A DNA stretch of 7,395 nucleotides from Gemmatimonadales bacterium (GTDB lineage: Bacteria > Gemmatimonadota > Gemmatimonadetes > Palauibacterales > Palauibacteraceae). Positions 1-7,064 of the stretch are shown here, piece by piece. Made by a program: the position numbers and the translations under genes. The DNA is taken from positions 1 to 7,395 of the forward strand of contig JAUWDL010000056.1 in the NCBI GenBank assembly GCA_030608825.1, given 5' to 3'. Position 1 is the first letter of the stretch, and each line of letters begins with the position of its first letter. Under the pieces are notes generated by a model. It saw only the letters and a program-made list of their open reading frames with translations. It was not told the origin of the DNA and did no database searches.

Positions 1-672
<672 letters not shown>

Positions 673-674
673 CG

Positions 675-1631
675 ATGCGGATTCTGGTTACGGGTGCGGC
701 GGGATTCATCGGAAGCCACCTCGTGGAACAGCTTCTGGAGGGAGGTGCGACGGTCCTCGGGCTGGACGGCTTCGACGATTTCTACGACCCGGCGGTCAAG
801 CGGGAGAACCTGTCACGGGCTTTGGAGCGGCCGGAGTTTAGACTCATCGAGGGCGACATCAGGGACGAGGATCTGCTTCGCCAAGCGATCCCGGATCCGG
901 TCGATTGCATCGTGCACCTCGCGGCGCGGCCGGGAGTCAGACCGTCGATCGAGCAGCCCCTCCTCTATCAGGACGTGAACGTGCGAGGGACTCAGGTGCT
1001 CCTCGAGTACGCCCGCGAGATGGAGGTCGGGCGCTTCGTGTTTGGCTCCTCCTCCTCGGTCTACGGGAACAGCTCTGACGTGCCTTTCTCCGAGGATCAC
1101 TCCGTGGGCCGCCCGATCTCGCCCTATGCGGCGACGAAACGGCAAGCCGAGCTGCTCTGTCACGTGTACCACCATCTCTTCGGGCTGGGAATCGTGGCCC
1201 TGCGGTTCTTCACGGTCTACGGCCCGCGCCAGCGGCCCGATCTGGCCATCCATCGCTTCACGCGACTCCTGAGCGAGGGCAAGCCCATCCAGCAGTACGG
1301 CGCGGGTGGGACAAGTCGGGACTACACGTACGTGGACGACATCGTCCAGGGGGTCGAGGGGGCGATTCGGTATCTGGAGGCGGCGCCCGATGCCTATGAG
1401 ATCGTGAATCTGGGAGAGAGCGAGACCGTCGAGCTGTCTCGTCTCATCGGTCTGATCGCAGACGAGCTGGGCGTCACGCCCGAGATCGAACGGCTCCCTC
1501 CGCAGCCCGGAGATGTGGAGCAGACCTTCGCCGACATCTCGAAGGCTCGTAGACTCCTCGCCTACGATCCCCGCGTGGGCATAGCGGAGGGCATCGTGCG
1601 ATTCGTTCGCTGGTACTCGGAGAGAGCGTAA
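675..1631 (+). CDS. NAD-dependent nucleotide-sugar epimerase, probably UDP-glucuronate 4-epimerase type
   Basis: A complete 318-residue extended-SDR epimerase/dehydratase acting on a nucleotide sugar in the cytoplasm. The N-terminal NAD-binding motif is GAAGFIG (residues 7-13), with an acidic residue ending strand 2 (Asp31). The active site shows GSSSSVYG (124-131) and YAATK (Tyr151, Lys155). Downstream family blocks are LRFFTVYGPRQRPDLAIHRF (177-196), RDYTYVDDIV (215-224) and NLGESETVEL (245-254). The FDDFYDPAVKREN segment (33-45) and PRQRPDLAI favour UDP-glucuronate 4-epimerase, which would give UDP-galacturonate, over GDP-fucose synthase, whose N-terminal motif differs. Substrate cannot be fixed from sequence alone; UDP-glucose 4-epimerase and dTDP-sugar dehydratase relatives share these motifs. 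The ATG at 675 is preceded by AAGG at 665-668 with 6-base spacing and sits 2 bp after the gmd stop, indicating one operon. The TAA stop abuts the stop of the converging sat gene. Confidence 0.9.
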   Translation: MRILVTGAAGFIGSHLVEQLLEGGATVLGLDGFDDFYDPAVKRENLSRALERPEFRLIEGDIRDEDLLRQAIPDPVDCIVHLAARPGVRPSIEQPLLYQDVNVRGTQVLLEYAREMEVGRFVFGSSSSVYGNSSDVPFSEDHSVGRPISPYAATKRQAELLCHVYHHLFGLGIVALRFFTVYGPRQRPDLAIHRFTRLLSEGKPIQQYGAGGTSRDYTYVDDIVQGVEGAIRYLEAAPDAYEIVNLGESETVELSRLIGLIADELGVTPEIERLPPQPGDVEQTFADISKARRLLAYDPRVGIAEGIVRFVRWYSERA

Positions 1632-1638
1632 CTACGCT
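1625..1638. repeat. Short dyad spanning two convergent stop codons
   Basis: AGCGTA (1625-1630) and TACGCT (1633-1638) are exact reverse complements separated by two bases. The plus-strand TAA (1629-1631) and the minus-strand TAG (1634-1632) both lie inside it. On the plus strand it is followed by TTTCT, so at best it is a weak terminator-like hairpin. No better terminator is visible between the converging operons. Confidence 0.5.
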
Positions 1639-2786
1639 TTCTGGTGGGCTGCGATGAGCACATCCGCCACTTCCGGTCGGGTAAACTCCACCGGCGGTCG
1701 CTCTCCCCGCGCCAGCATCTCCCGGACGCGCGTACCCGAGAGGAACACTCGCTCGTCCGGCGACGATGGTGAGGTCTTCGCCGTCGCCATCTGCTCCGTC
1801 AACCGGCACCAGAAGGCGTGCTCGAAGTTCAGCGGTCGGATCCCGAGCTGGTCCGGGTCGATCCGGTCGAAGATTCGCTGGGCATCGTACGTACCGTAGT
1901 AGTCGCCGACGCCGGCATGATCCCGCCCCACGATCATGTGTGTGCACCCGAAGTTCCGACGGATGATGGCGTGAAACACGGCCTCTTTGGGGCCGGCGTA
2001 CCGCATCGCGAGAGGAAGAGCGGAGAGCAACACCCGGTCCTGAGGGAAATACTTCTCTAGCAGAACGCGATAGCACTTCATGCGGAGGTCGGCGGGCAGA
2101 TCGTCCGTCTTCGTCTCGCCCACGACGGGGTGGACGAGGAGGCCGTCGACCATCTCGAGCGCGCACTTCTGAAGGTACTCGTGGGCCCGGTGGATCGGGT
2201 TGCGCGTCTGAAACGCCACCACCGAGCGCCAACCCAGATCGCGGAAGCGCGCCCGCGTCTCCGCCGGAGTGAGCGCCTCGTCGTCCGCCACGCCCTCGGC
2301 GACTTCATCGCCGCCCAGGTAGAGGATCGACCCGGCGACGTACAGGTCGCTCAGCCGCTCGAGGGCCGCCACACCCGGATGAGCGCTGTCCTCCGTTCCG
2401 TATACTGCCAAGCACTCCCGCTTCAAATCCCGGCGGTAGACCTCCGTCACGTCGAGCATGGCGACCGGTCTGTCCCGGGCCGAGAGGAGCGCCGCCCGCT
2501 CACCGGGACGGAGTCGATCCGCCTCGTCTCTCCGTACGGGAAGGACCACCGGAATCGACCACGGCAAGCCCGTCGGAAGGCTCATGTCGTCGAGGACCCG
2601 GTCGTACTGTTCGCGGTCCATGAAACCCTCGAGCGGCGAGAGCGCGCCGACCGCGAGCAGGTAGAGGTCGGTCGCGACGCGAGAGGACAGCTGCACAGCC
2701 GGCAACCGGGCCGCTTCCGCTCGCAGGGCTTCCGCCGCCGCGGGGTCGACGACCCGATCGACGAGCCGTCCGCCGTAGGGCGGCAT
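1632..2786 (-). CDS. sat: Sulfate adenylyltransferase (ATP sulfurylase), homo-oligomeric Sat type
   Basis: The enzyme activates sulfate with ATP to adenosine 5'-phosphosulfate (APS) and pyrophosphate in the cytoplasm. From the ATG at 2786 the protein has 384 residues, the usual size of single-domain bacterial Sat, and begins MPPYGGRLVDRV, a typical family start. An N-terminal PUA-like domain (about 1-165, with ALSPLEGFM at 48-56) is followed by the catalytic domain. That domain contains QTRNPIHRAHE (193-203), HPVVGETKTDD (219-229), GRDHAGVGDYYG (287-298) and the C-terminal SGTRVREMLARGERPPVEFTRPEV (350-373). The zinc ligands known in some Sat enzymes (Cys, Cys+3, Cys+12, His+16) read Cys327, Thr330, Ser339 and Pro343, so that site is probably absent. 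The frame stays open upstream, and a GTG at 2840 would overlap the cysC stop by 4 bases as GTGA. However, the extra 18 residues do not look like Sat and no Shine-Dalgarno precedes that GTG. AAGGAG at 2806-2811 lies rather far from the ATG, so the exact start is uncertain. It is the last gene of the minus-strand set. Confidence 0.95.
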   Translation of the reverse strand: MPPYGGRLVDRVVDPAAAEALRAEAARLPAVQLSSRVATDLYLLAVGALSPLEGFMDREQYDRVLDDMSLPTGLPWSIPVVLPVRRDEADRLRPGERAALLSARDRPVAMLDVTEVYRRDLKRECLAVYGTEDSAHPGVAALERLSDLYVAGSILYLGGDEVAEGVADDEALTPAETRARFRDLGWRSVVAFQTRNPIHRAHEYLQKCALEMVDGLLVHPVVGETKTDDLPADLRMKCYRVLLEKYFPQDRVLLSALPLAMRYAGPKEAVFHAIIRRNFGCTHMIVGRDHAGVGDYYGTYDAQRIFDRIDPDQLGIRPLNFEHAFWCRLTEQMATAKTSPSSPDERVFLSGTRVREMLARGERPPVEFTRPEVADVLIAAHQKA

Positions 2787-2836
2787 CGGATCGGCCGCTC
2801 TCACCGCTCCTTCGGAGCCGGATCCGTCCCGAGGGC

Positions 2837-3487
2837 TCACGAGAGGGACGAGGCGCGCGAGACCGCCGCCTCGATGTATCCGTGCTGCCGCAGGTAGGCG
2901 ATGATCTGATCCACGCACTCCGAGATCTCCCGGTCCTGCGTTTCGACGACCAGCTCGGCCGCCTCCGGCAGCTCGTAGGGGGCGTCGATTCCGGTGAAAT
3001 CCCGGATTTCCCCGGCGCGGGCCCGTTCGTAGAGGCCCTTCGGGTCACGATGCTCGCAGACCTCCAGGGGACATGACACGAAAACTTCCACGAAGTCGCC
3101 GTCGCGGCTCATGAGGTCGCGGACATGGTCCCGGTCCGCCCGGTACGGGGAGATGAAGGCGGTCGCGACGATGGCCCCGGCCTCCGCGAAGAGCTTCGCG
3201 ACCTCTCCCACCCGCCGGATGTTCTCCGTCCGGTCTTCATGGCTGAAGCCGAGGTCCGTGCAGAGGCCGTGTCGCACGTTGTCGCCATCCAACATGTACG
3301 TGAAGTAGCCCTCGTCGAATAGACGCTGCTCGACGTGAGAGGCGAGCGTGCTCTTGCCGCTCGCGGACAGTCCCGTGAACCAGAGCACGCAGCCGCGGTG
3401 GCCGCGTCTGGCTTCCCGGTCCTCCCGCGAGACCGAGCCCACCTGCCAGAAAACGTTCCTTGATCCTTCTCCCATTTGTTCGCTCAC
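2837..3487 (-). CDS. cysC: Adenylylsulfate (APS) kinase
   Basis: The enzyme phosphorylates APS at the 3' position using ATP to give PAPS, the sulfate donor for sulfotransferases and for PAPS reductase. The 216-residue protein shows the P-loop GLSASGKST (39-47), the APS-binding DGDNVRHGL (67-75), FSHEDRTENIRRVGEVAKLF (81-100), FISPYR with the family's serine (Ser113), CPLEVCEHRDPKGLY and the lid segment FTGIDAPYE. A short leader ending in RGHRGCVLWF precedes the P-loop, as in stand-alone CysC. The start shown is a GTG at 3487 preceded by AGGGA (3493-3497) with 5-base spacing; an ATG four codons in (3475) is the alternative. It is not fused to Sat; the two are separate adjacent genes in the order cysC-sat. 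The upstream cysQ stop is 30 bases away. Confidence 0.96.
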   Translation of the reverse strand: MSEQMGEGSRNVFWQVGSVSREDREARRGHRGCVLWFTGLSASGKSTLASHVEQRLFDEGYFTYMLDGDNVRHGLCTDLGFSHEDRTENIRRVGEVAKLFAEAGAIVATAFISPYRADRDHVRDLMSRDGDFVEVFVSCPLEVCEHRDPKGLYERARAGEIRDFTGIDAPYELPEAAELVVETQDREISECVDQIIAYLRQHGYIEAAVSRASSLS

Positions 3488-3492
3488 TGCGT

Positions 3493-3497
3493 TCCCT
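3493..3497 (-). promoter_or_regulatory. Ribosome binding site for cysC
   Basis: On the minus strand AGGGA lies 5 bases before the GTG at 3487. It supports the GTG over the in-frame ATG at 3475, which has only a weak GAG upstream. The site falls in the 30-base gap after cysQ. Confidence 0.5.
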
Positions 3498-3517
3498 GCA
3501 CGGTTGTGCGCCGCCTC

Positions 3518-4393
3518 TCAGACCTCCGTGAGGTGTCGCGCGACTTCTCGCACGATAGGCGCCACTCGTTCATGGGTGTCCCGCCGGCCACAGAAGATGC
3601 CTCGCGGCTGCACGGGCTCGGGCTTTCCGTACCGAAGCGGTCCGCCCGAACAGTCGGTTACGAGGCCGCCCGCGCCCCGGAGTACCGCCTCGGGAGCGCA
3701 CGTGTCCCACTCCTTCAGGAACGGGACCGGGTGCACGTAGAGATCGGCCTCGCCGCGCGCGATGCGCGCACATTTTATGCCCACCGAGCCCGAGATCACG
3801 ACCTCCAGGGGGGAGAGTCGCGACTCCAGGTCAGCCAGCGCCGGATCCGGGTGCGAGCGCGACCGGATGAGGCGCAGAGGTTGGCCGCAGGAGCCCGAGA
3901 TCCGTAGCGTCGAGCGGGTTTCGCTCCCCGTGCCGGGATTCTGCACGAGCCACGCCCCTCGGGTCACGTCTCCGAGGTAGAGTCTCCCGACCGTCGGCTG
4001 ATAGACCGCGCCGAGAAGAGCGGCCCCCCTCTCGGCGAGGCCGACCATCACGCTGAACTCTCCGTTGCGTGCGATGAACTCCTTGGTGCCGTCCAGCGGA
4101 TCGACGATCCAGAGACGCTCGGCCTCCGACACCTCGTCCGGCGGTCTCGACTCTTCGCTGAGCACCTGCTCCGCCGTCCGCTCGCGTAGGAACTCGAGAA
4201 TCGCATCGTTGGCGGCGTGGTCCGCGAGCGTCACGGGATCTTCGGCCGTGCCGGCACCAGCCACGGCATCGCCGCCGGCGCTCTTGTCGCGGATCCCGAG
4301 ATCGTCGCTCCCGTAGAAGGCAGCGGCCGCCCTCCCTCCAACCAGGGCGGCACCGGCCGCGATCTCGAGAGCCGCCGAGGTTTCGGTGGTCAC
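3518..4393 (-). CDS. cysQ: 3'(2'),5'-bisphosphate nucleotidase, CysQ-like, inositol monophosphatase family
   Basis: The predicted role is hydrolysis of PAP (and possibly PAPS) to AMP and phosphate, clearing the product left after sulfate is transferred from or reduced off PAPS. The 291-residue protein has the Mg/Li-sensitive phosphatase fold signatures: DPVTLADHAAND (52-63), LSEES (78-82), WIVDPLDGTKEF (95-106, metal ligands Asp98 and Asp101) and EWDTCAPEAVLRGAGG (228-243, metal ligand Asp230). GTKEF rather than GTxNF, together with the adjacent cysC and sat, favours CysQ over an inositol monophosphatase. It is longer than the roughly 250 residues of E. coli CysQ. An Ala/Gly-rich insertion (about 38-51) sits just before the DPVT motif, and the N terminus is alanine-rich. 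The start is GTG at 4393, three bases after the lptG stop, implying translational coupling; no good Shine-Dalgarno is visible. Confidence 0.93.
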   Translation of the reverse strand: MTTETSAALEIAAGAALVGGRAAAAFYGSDDLGIRDKSAGGDAVAGAGTAEDPVTLADHAANDAILEFLRERTAEQVLSEESRPPDEVSEAERLWIVDPLDGTKEFIARNGEFSVMVGLAERGAALLGAVYQPTVGRLYLGDVTRGAWLVQNPGTGSETRSTLRISGSCGQPLRLIRSRSHPDPALADLESRLSPLEVVISGSVGIKCARIARGEADLYVHPVPFLKEWDTCAPEAVLRGAGGLVTDCSGGPLRYGKPEPVQPRGIFCGRRDTHERVAPIVREVARHLTEV

Positions 4394-4396
4394 CAG

Positions 4397-5488
4397 CTAG
4401 GTACGCACTCGACCCAGGAGAACCAGTCCGCTGCCGAGGAAGAGGAAGTTGGGGAGCCAAGCCGCTACGACGGGTTGCACGACCCCTCCCGCCCCCAGGG
4501 CCTGGGCGATACGGACCATCATCAGGAAGAGGATAGTCGTTCCCAGTGCGATGCCCAGCGACACCGGGGCGCCGCCTCGACGCGTCGAGTGGGCGAGGGG
4601 AACACCGAAGAGGACGATAATGAAGCAGGTGAACGGGTACGAGATCTTCAGGGCACGCTCGACGATGAGCTCGCGGGCCGTGCCGCCCGATCTTTGAATC
4701 GCGTCGATGAAAAGCCCGAGCTCCCGATAGCGCATCTCGGCCGGGTCCTTCGGGTCGGCCAGCAGCTCCCGAGGCTGCTCTCGAAAGTCTACCTGCCAGA
4801 GCTCGGCGAAGCTGAAGCTCCGCTCCGACTCCGGTCCGCCAAAGAAGCGCAGCCGGCCCTCACCCAGCCGCCACGCCGCTCTGACCGTGTCCCATGCCGC
4901 CTCCTTGGCGGTGACCACGAAGGTCGGATAGCCGAATCCGGTTCCCTCGCGGCTGATCTCCAGGTCGGTGAGCAGGCCGCTCCGCGCGTCGAGATTGCGG
5001 ACGCGATAGACCAGGCCGTCGTTCCCTCGAAAAACGAAGTTGCGGCGCACGTTGTCGGCCCTCGACTGGTGTTCCCCGATGACCTCGGCCGCGCGCCGGG
5101 TCGTGATGGGCACGATCTCGGTGAGTCCGAGCGCGACGAAGCTGATCAACAGCGAAAGCACGACCAGAGGCAGCGTGACTCGATAGAAGCTGATGCCGCT
5201 GGCCTTCGCCGCCGTCACCTCGAAGTGCCGTGACAGGGTGGACACGGTGAAGACCGCGGCCAGGAACGACGCGAGGGGGAAGGCGAGAAGCATCTGGTTT
5301 GGGAACTCGTAGAAGTAGTGGAGGAGGACGTCGGCTCGGCTGAGGCCCCGTCCGAGGTAGACATCCAGATTGTCGACCAGGTCGATGACGATGAACAGCA
5401 GCGGAACGCCGAGGACGCACGCCGCGAAGATGCGCAGGAACTGCGTCATCACGTAGCGGTCGAGAATCCTCAGCGGGATGCCGGACAC
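4397..5488 (-). CDS. lptG: LPS export permease LptG (YjgQ-like, LptF/LptG family)
   Basis: An inner-membrane subunit of the LptB2FG ABC transporter that extracts lipopolysaccharide from the inner membrane and passes it to LptC/LptA. The 363-residue length matches E. coli LptG. The family layout is clear: three N-terminal membrane segments (about 17-38, 62-82, 102-124), a hydrophilic periplasmic beta-jellyroll domain (about 130-265), and three C-terminal segments (about 282-299, 308-331, 337-358). The cytoplasmic coupling helix that contacts LptB shows FEVTAAKASGIS (89-100), with the conserved Glu and ASG. The start is GTG at 5488, preceded by TGGAG (5496-5500) with 7-base spacing and one base after the lptF stop. 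Assigning G rather than F rests on gene order and normal length, so the two paralogue names could be swapped. It is followed within 3 bases by cysQ. Confidence 0.9.
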   Translation of the reverse strand: MSGIPLRILDRYVMTQFLRIFAACVLGVPLLFIVIDLVDNLDVYLGRGLSRADVLLHYFYEFPNQMLLAFPLASFLAAVFTVSTLSRHFEVTAAKASGISFYRVTLPLVVLSLLISFVALGLTEIVPITTRRAAEVIGEHQSRADNVRRNFVFRGNDGLVYRVRNLDARSGLLTDLEISREGTGFGYPTFVVTAKEAAWDTVRAAWRLGEGRLRFFGGPESERSFSFAELWQVDFREQPRELLADPKDPAEMRYRELGLFIDAIQRSGGTARELIVERALKISYPFTCFIIVLFGVPLAHSTRRGGAPVSLGIALGTTILFLMMVRIAQALGAGGVVQPVVAAWLPNFLFLGSGLVLLGRVRT

Positions 5489-5489
5489 T

Positions 5490-6938
5490 TTATCGCTCCA
5501 GGTGGACGGCGCGCCAGATGGTGATCAGGCCCGCCGTCGCGAAGAGCACGTTGGGCGCCCACATGGCCCAGAACGGCGAGAGAATCAAGCGGTCGGCCAG
5601 CTCCTCTCCACCGATCAGCGAGATGTAGTAGGCGGAGAACACCGCGAAGCTCACGGCCACGACCATGCCCATCCCGCCTTGAGGATGCCGGACGGCGAAC
5701 GGCGCGCCGATCAAGACGAATACGATGCAGGCGGCCGGGATCGAGAACTTCTTGTTGATCTCGACGAGGAATCGGTTCTGCCTCTCGAATCCGGTTCTGG
5801 CCTGGGTCTGATAGACCTCGTACTGCCGGACCGGATCCTCCGCGGTCACGAACCGCATCGCGCGCTGGAGGGCTTTCGATCCCTCCTCGCGGTCGGCGCC
5901 CGTGGTGTCTTCGGGCGCGAGTCCGATCAGCTCGGGCGGGCCGCGGGCGCCGAGCAGCACTTCGACGAGCGCGGCCGTGTACTGGGCGCTCAGCTCAGCT
6001 GCCGTATCGGCGATCTGCACGCCTGATTGCGCCTCGAGCCGCATCTGCGCGACGGACATCTCACGATCGCTGCGTCCCACATCATCCAACTCCAGCTCGT
6101 TGGAGACGTCGGAGACCCGCATGATCAGCTCGTTGAAATAGAGTCGTTGGTACTCATCGTCCTTGTCCTGATCTCGCTCGTGGGTCACGCCGGAGAACAG
6201 CGTCAGATAGAGGTCCGTCTGACTGGGATTGTACGCCATGGAGCCGCTGTCGGCGTAGATCAACCGTGGGCGCGCTCGGTCCCGCCAGTCATACAGAGCG
6301 ACATCGCCCAGGGTGCTTCGATCTCGATCGATGCGGGCCACGCGCAAGAACAACCGCCCGGCGATGACCTCGTTGATCGTTCGCTCGCGAAGCACGAACG
6401 TCGGCTTCTTCCTCGAGATGCTCGTCAGGAGCACCTGCAGCCGGTGGTTGGATTCGGGAAGCACGGTGTTGTTCAGCCACACCATGAAGCCCGCCAGGAT
6501 CACGGCCGCCAGGCAGACCGGCAACAGGAGCCGAATCATGCTCACACCGCTCGCCTTCATGGCGGAGATCTCGTTGTCAGAGGCGAGCTGGTTGAAGGTA
6601 TACAGGACGGCCACGAGCACCGCCATGGGGAGGGTCATCGCCAGTATGAAAGGGATCGAGAGCATAAAGACCTGTGCGATCACCGTCCAGTGAAGCCCCT
6701 TTCCGACGAGGTCCGCGAAGCGCTTCACGACTTCGTTGAGGAGCATCAGCGTCGTGAGGAGCACGGTCGCGAAGGCGAAGGGGCCGATAAGCAGCCTGAG
6801 AAGGTACCTGGAGAGGATTCGAGGACGGATAGCGGCGAGACCGGTGCCATTCCGGGTCCTTTTTCCGGAATTGACCCCGTCGTGCGAGGCCTCCTGGGAA
6901 GTGGCCTCGTCGGCCGTGCCGGCAGGCTCAGACGTCAT
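5490..6938 (-). CDS. lptF: LPS export permease LptF (YjgP-like, LptF/LptG family), enlarged
   Basis: Partner membrane subunit of LptG in the LPS export ABC transporter. Membrane segments are predicted at about 49-70, 87-113, 134-157, 397-415, 421-443 and 454-475. The coupling-helix motif is NEISAMKASGVS (122-133), paralogous to that of LptG. At 482 residues it is roughly 115 longer than the usual LptF. About 36 extra residues form a hydrophilic N-terminal tail rich in Ser, Thr, Glu and Gly. Most of the rest lies between the end of the periplasmic jellyroll and the fourth membrane segment (about 280-385, beginning near DREMSVAQMR). The ATG at 6938 has AAGGA (6944-6948) with 5-base spacing and no in-frame ATG follows before the first membrane segment, so the N-terminal tail appears real. 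It is the first gene of the minus-strand set, reading out of a divergent intergenic region. Confidence 0.92.
   Translation of the reverse strand: MTSEPAGTADEATSQEASHDGVNSGKRTRNGTGLAAIRPRILSRYLLRLLIGPFAFATVLLTTLMLLNEVVKRFADLVGKGLHWTVIAQVFMLSIPFILAMTLPMAVLVAVLYTFNQLASDNEISAMKASGVSMIRLLLPVCLAAVILAGFMVWLNNTVLPESNHRLQVLLTSISRKKPTFVLRERTINEVIAGRLFLRVARIDRDRSTLGDVALYDWRDRARPRLIYADSGSMAYNPSQTDLYLTLFSGVTHERDQDKDDEYQRLYFNELIMRVSDVSNELELDDVGRSDREMSVAQMRLEAQSGVQIADTAAELSAQYTAALVEVLLGARGPPELIGLAPEDTTGADREEGSKALQRAMRFVTAEDPVRQYEVYQTQARTGFERQNRFLVEINKKFSIPAACIVFVLIGAPFAVRHPQGGMGMVVAVSFAVFSAYYISLIGGEELADRLILSPFWAMWAPNVLFATAGLITIWRAVHLER
5496..5500 (-). promoter_or_regulatory. Ribosome binding site for lptG
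   Basis: TGGAG on the minus strand, inside the last codons of lptF, stands 7 bases before the GTG at 5488. It decides for the GTG over the later in-frame ATG at codon 14. Confidence 0.6.
6849..6871. repeat. Inverted repeat in the lptF N-terminal extension
   Basis: ATTCCGG (6849-6855) and CCGGAAT (6865-6871) are exact reverse complements with a 9-base spacer. It falls in codons about 23-30 of lptF, within the non-conserved hydrophilic tail. It could form a hairpin early in the lptF message; no function can be assigned. Confidence 0.45.
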
Positions 6939-6943
6939 CGTTA

Positions 6944-6948
6944 TCCTT
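6944..6948 (-). promoter_or_regulatory. Ribosome binding site for lptF
   Basis: AAGGA (minus strand, within AGAAGGATAA) is 5 bases from the ATG at 6938. It is a strong Shine-Dalgarno and fixes the start of the long N-terminal tail. Confidence 0.75.
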
Positions 6949-7049
6949 CTTTGAACGACTCGTGCTCCGGGTCATTCTCCCCGAGCCCGTGCAGGAAGTT
7001 CCCGATGATTCTACCGTATTCTCGGGGAGTTGGGATCCCCGGTCGCGGC

Positions 7050-7064
7050 GTCCGGGTACCGGAC
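7050..7064. repeat. Inverted repeat GTCCGG-gta-CCGGAC
   Basis: Six-base perfect arms around a 3-base centre, located midway between the divergent genes. The size and symmetry suit a dimeric regulator's site, though no known operator is recognised. Confidence 0.35.

Noticed and set aside
1474..2232. Minus-strand open frame of 252 codons
   Set aside because: Out of frame with sat and extends into the opposite strand of the epimerase gene; Arg/Pro/Ser-rich composition typical of a shadow frame.
2130..2897. Plus-strand open frame of 255 codons
   Set aside because: Antisense to sat and cysC, Arg/His/Asp-rich, with no family resemblance; the opposite strand encodes clear enzyme motifs throughout.
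3521..3533. Short hairpin ACCTC-cgt-GAGGT near the cysQ stop as a terminator
   Set aside because: Only 5-base arms, located inside the coding end of cysQ, with no T-run in the direction of transcription and cysC starting shortly after.
4217..5233. Plus-strand open frame of 338 codons
   Set aside because: It lies antisense to cysQ and lptG, is extremely rich in charged and polar residues with no recognisable motif, and is a typical GC-rich shadow of the well-supported minus-strand genes.
5478..6026. Plus-strand open frame of 182 codons
   Set aside because: Antisense to lptF, dominated by Arg, Asp, Glu and Gly, no motif; lptF membrane segments on the other strand are convincing.
7030..7060. 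Sigma-70-like promoter for the regulator gene (TTGGGA as -35)
   Set aside because: No -10-like hexamer occurs at suitable spacing; the only candidate is GC-rich and poorly matched.
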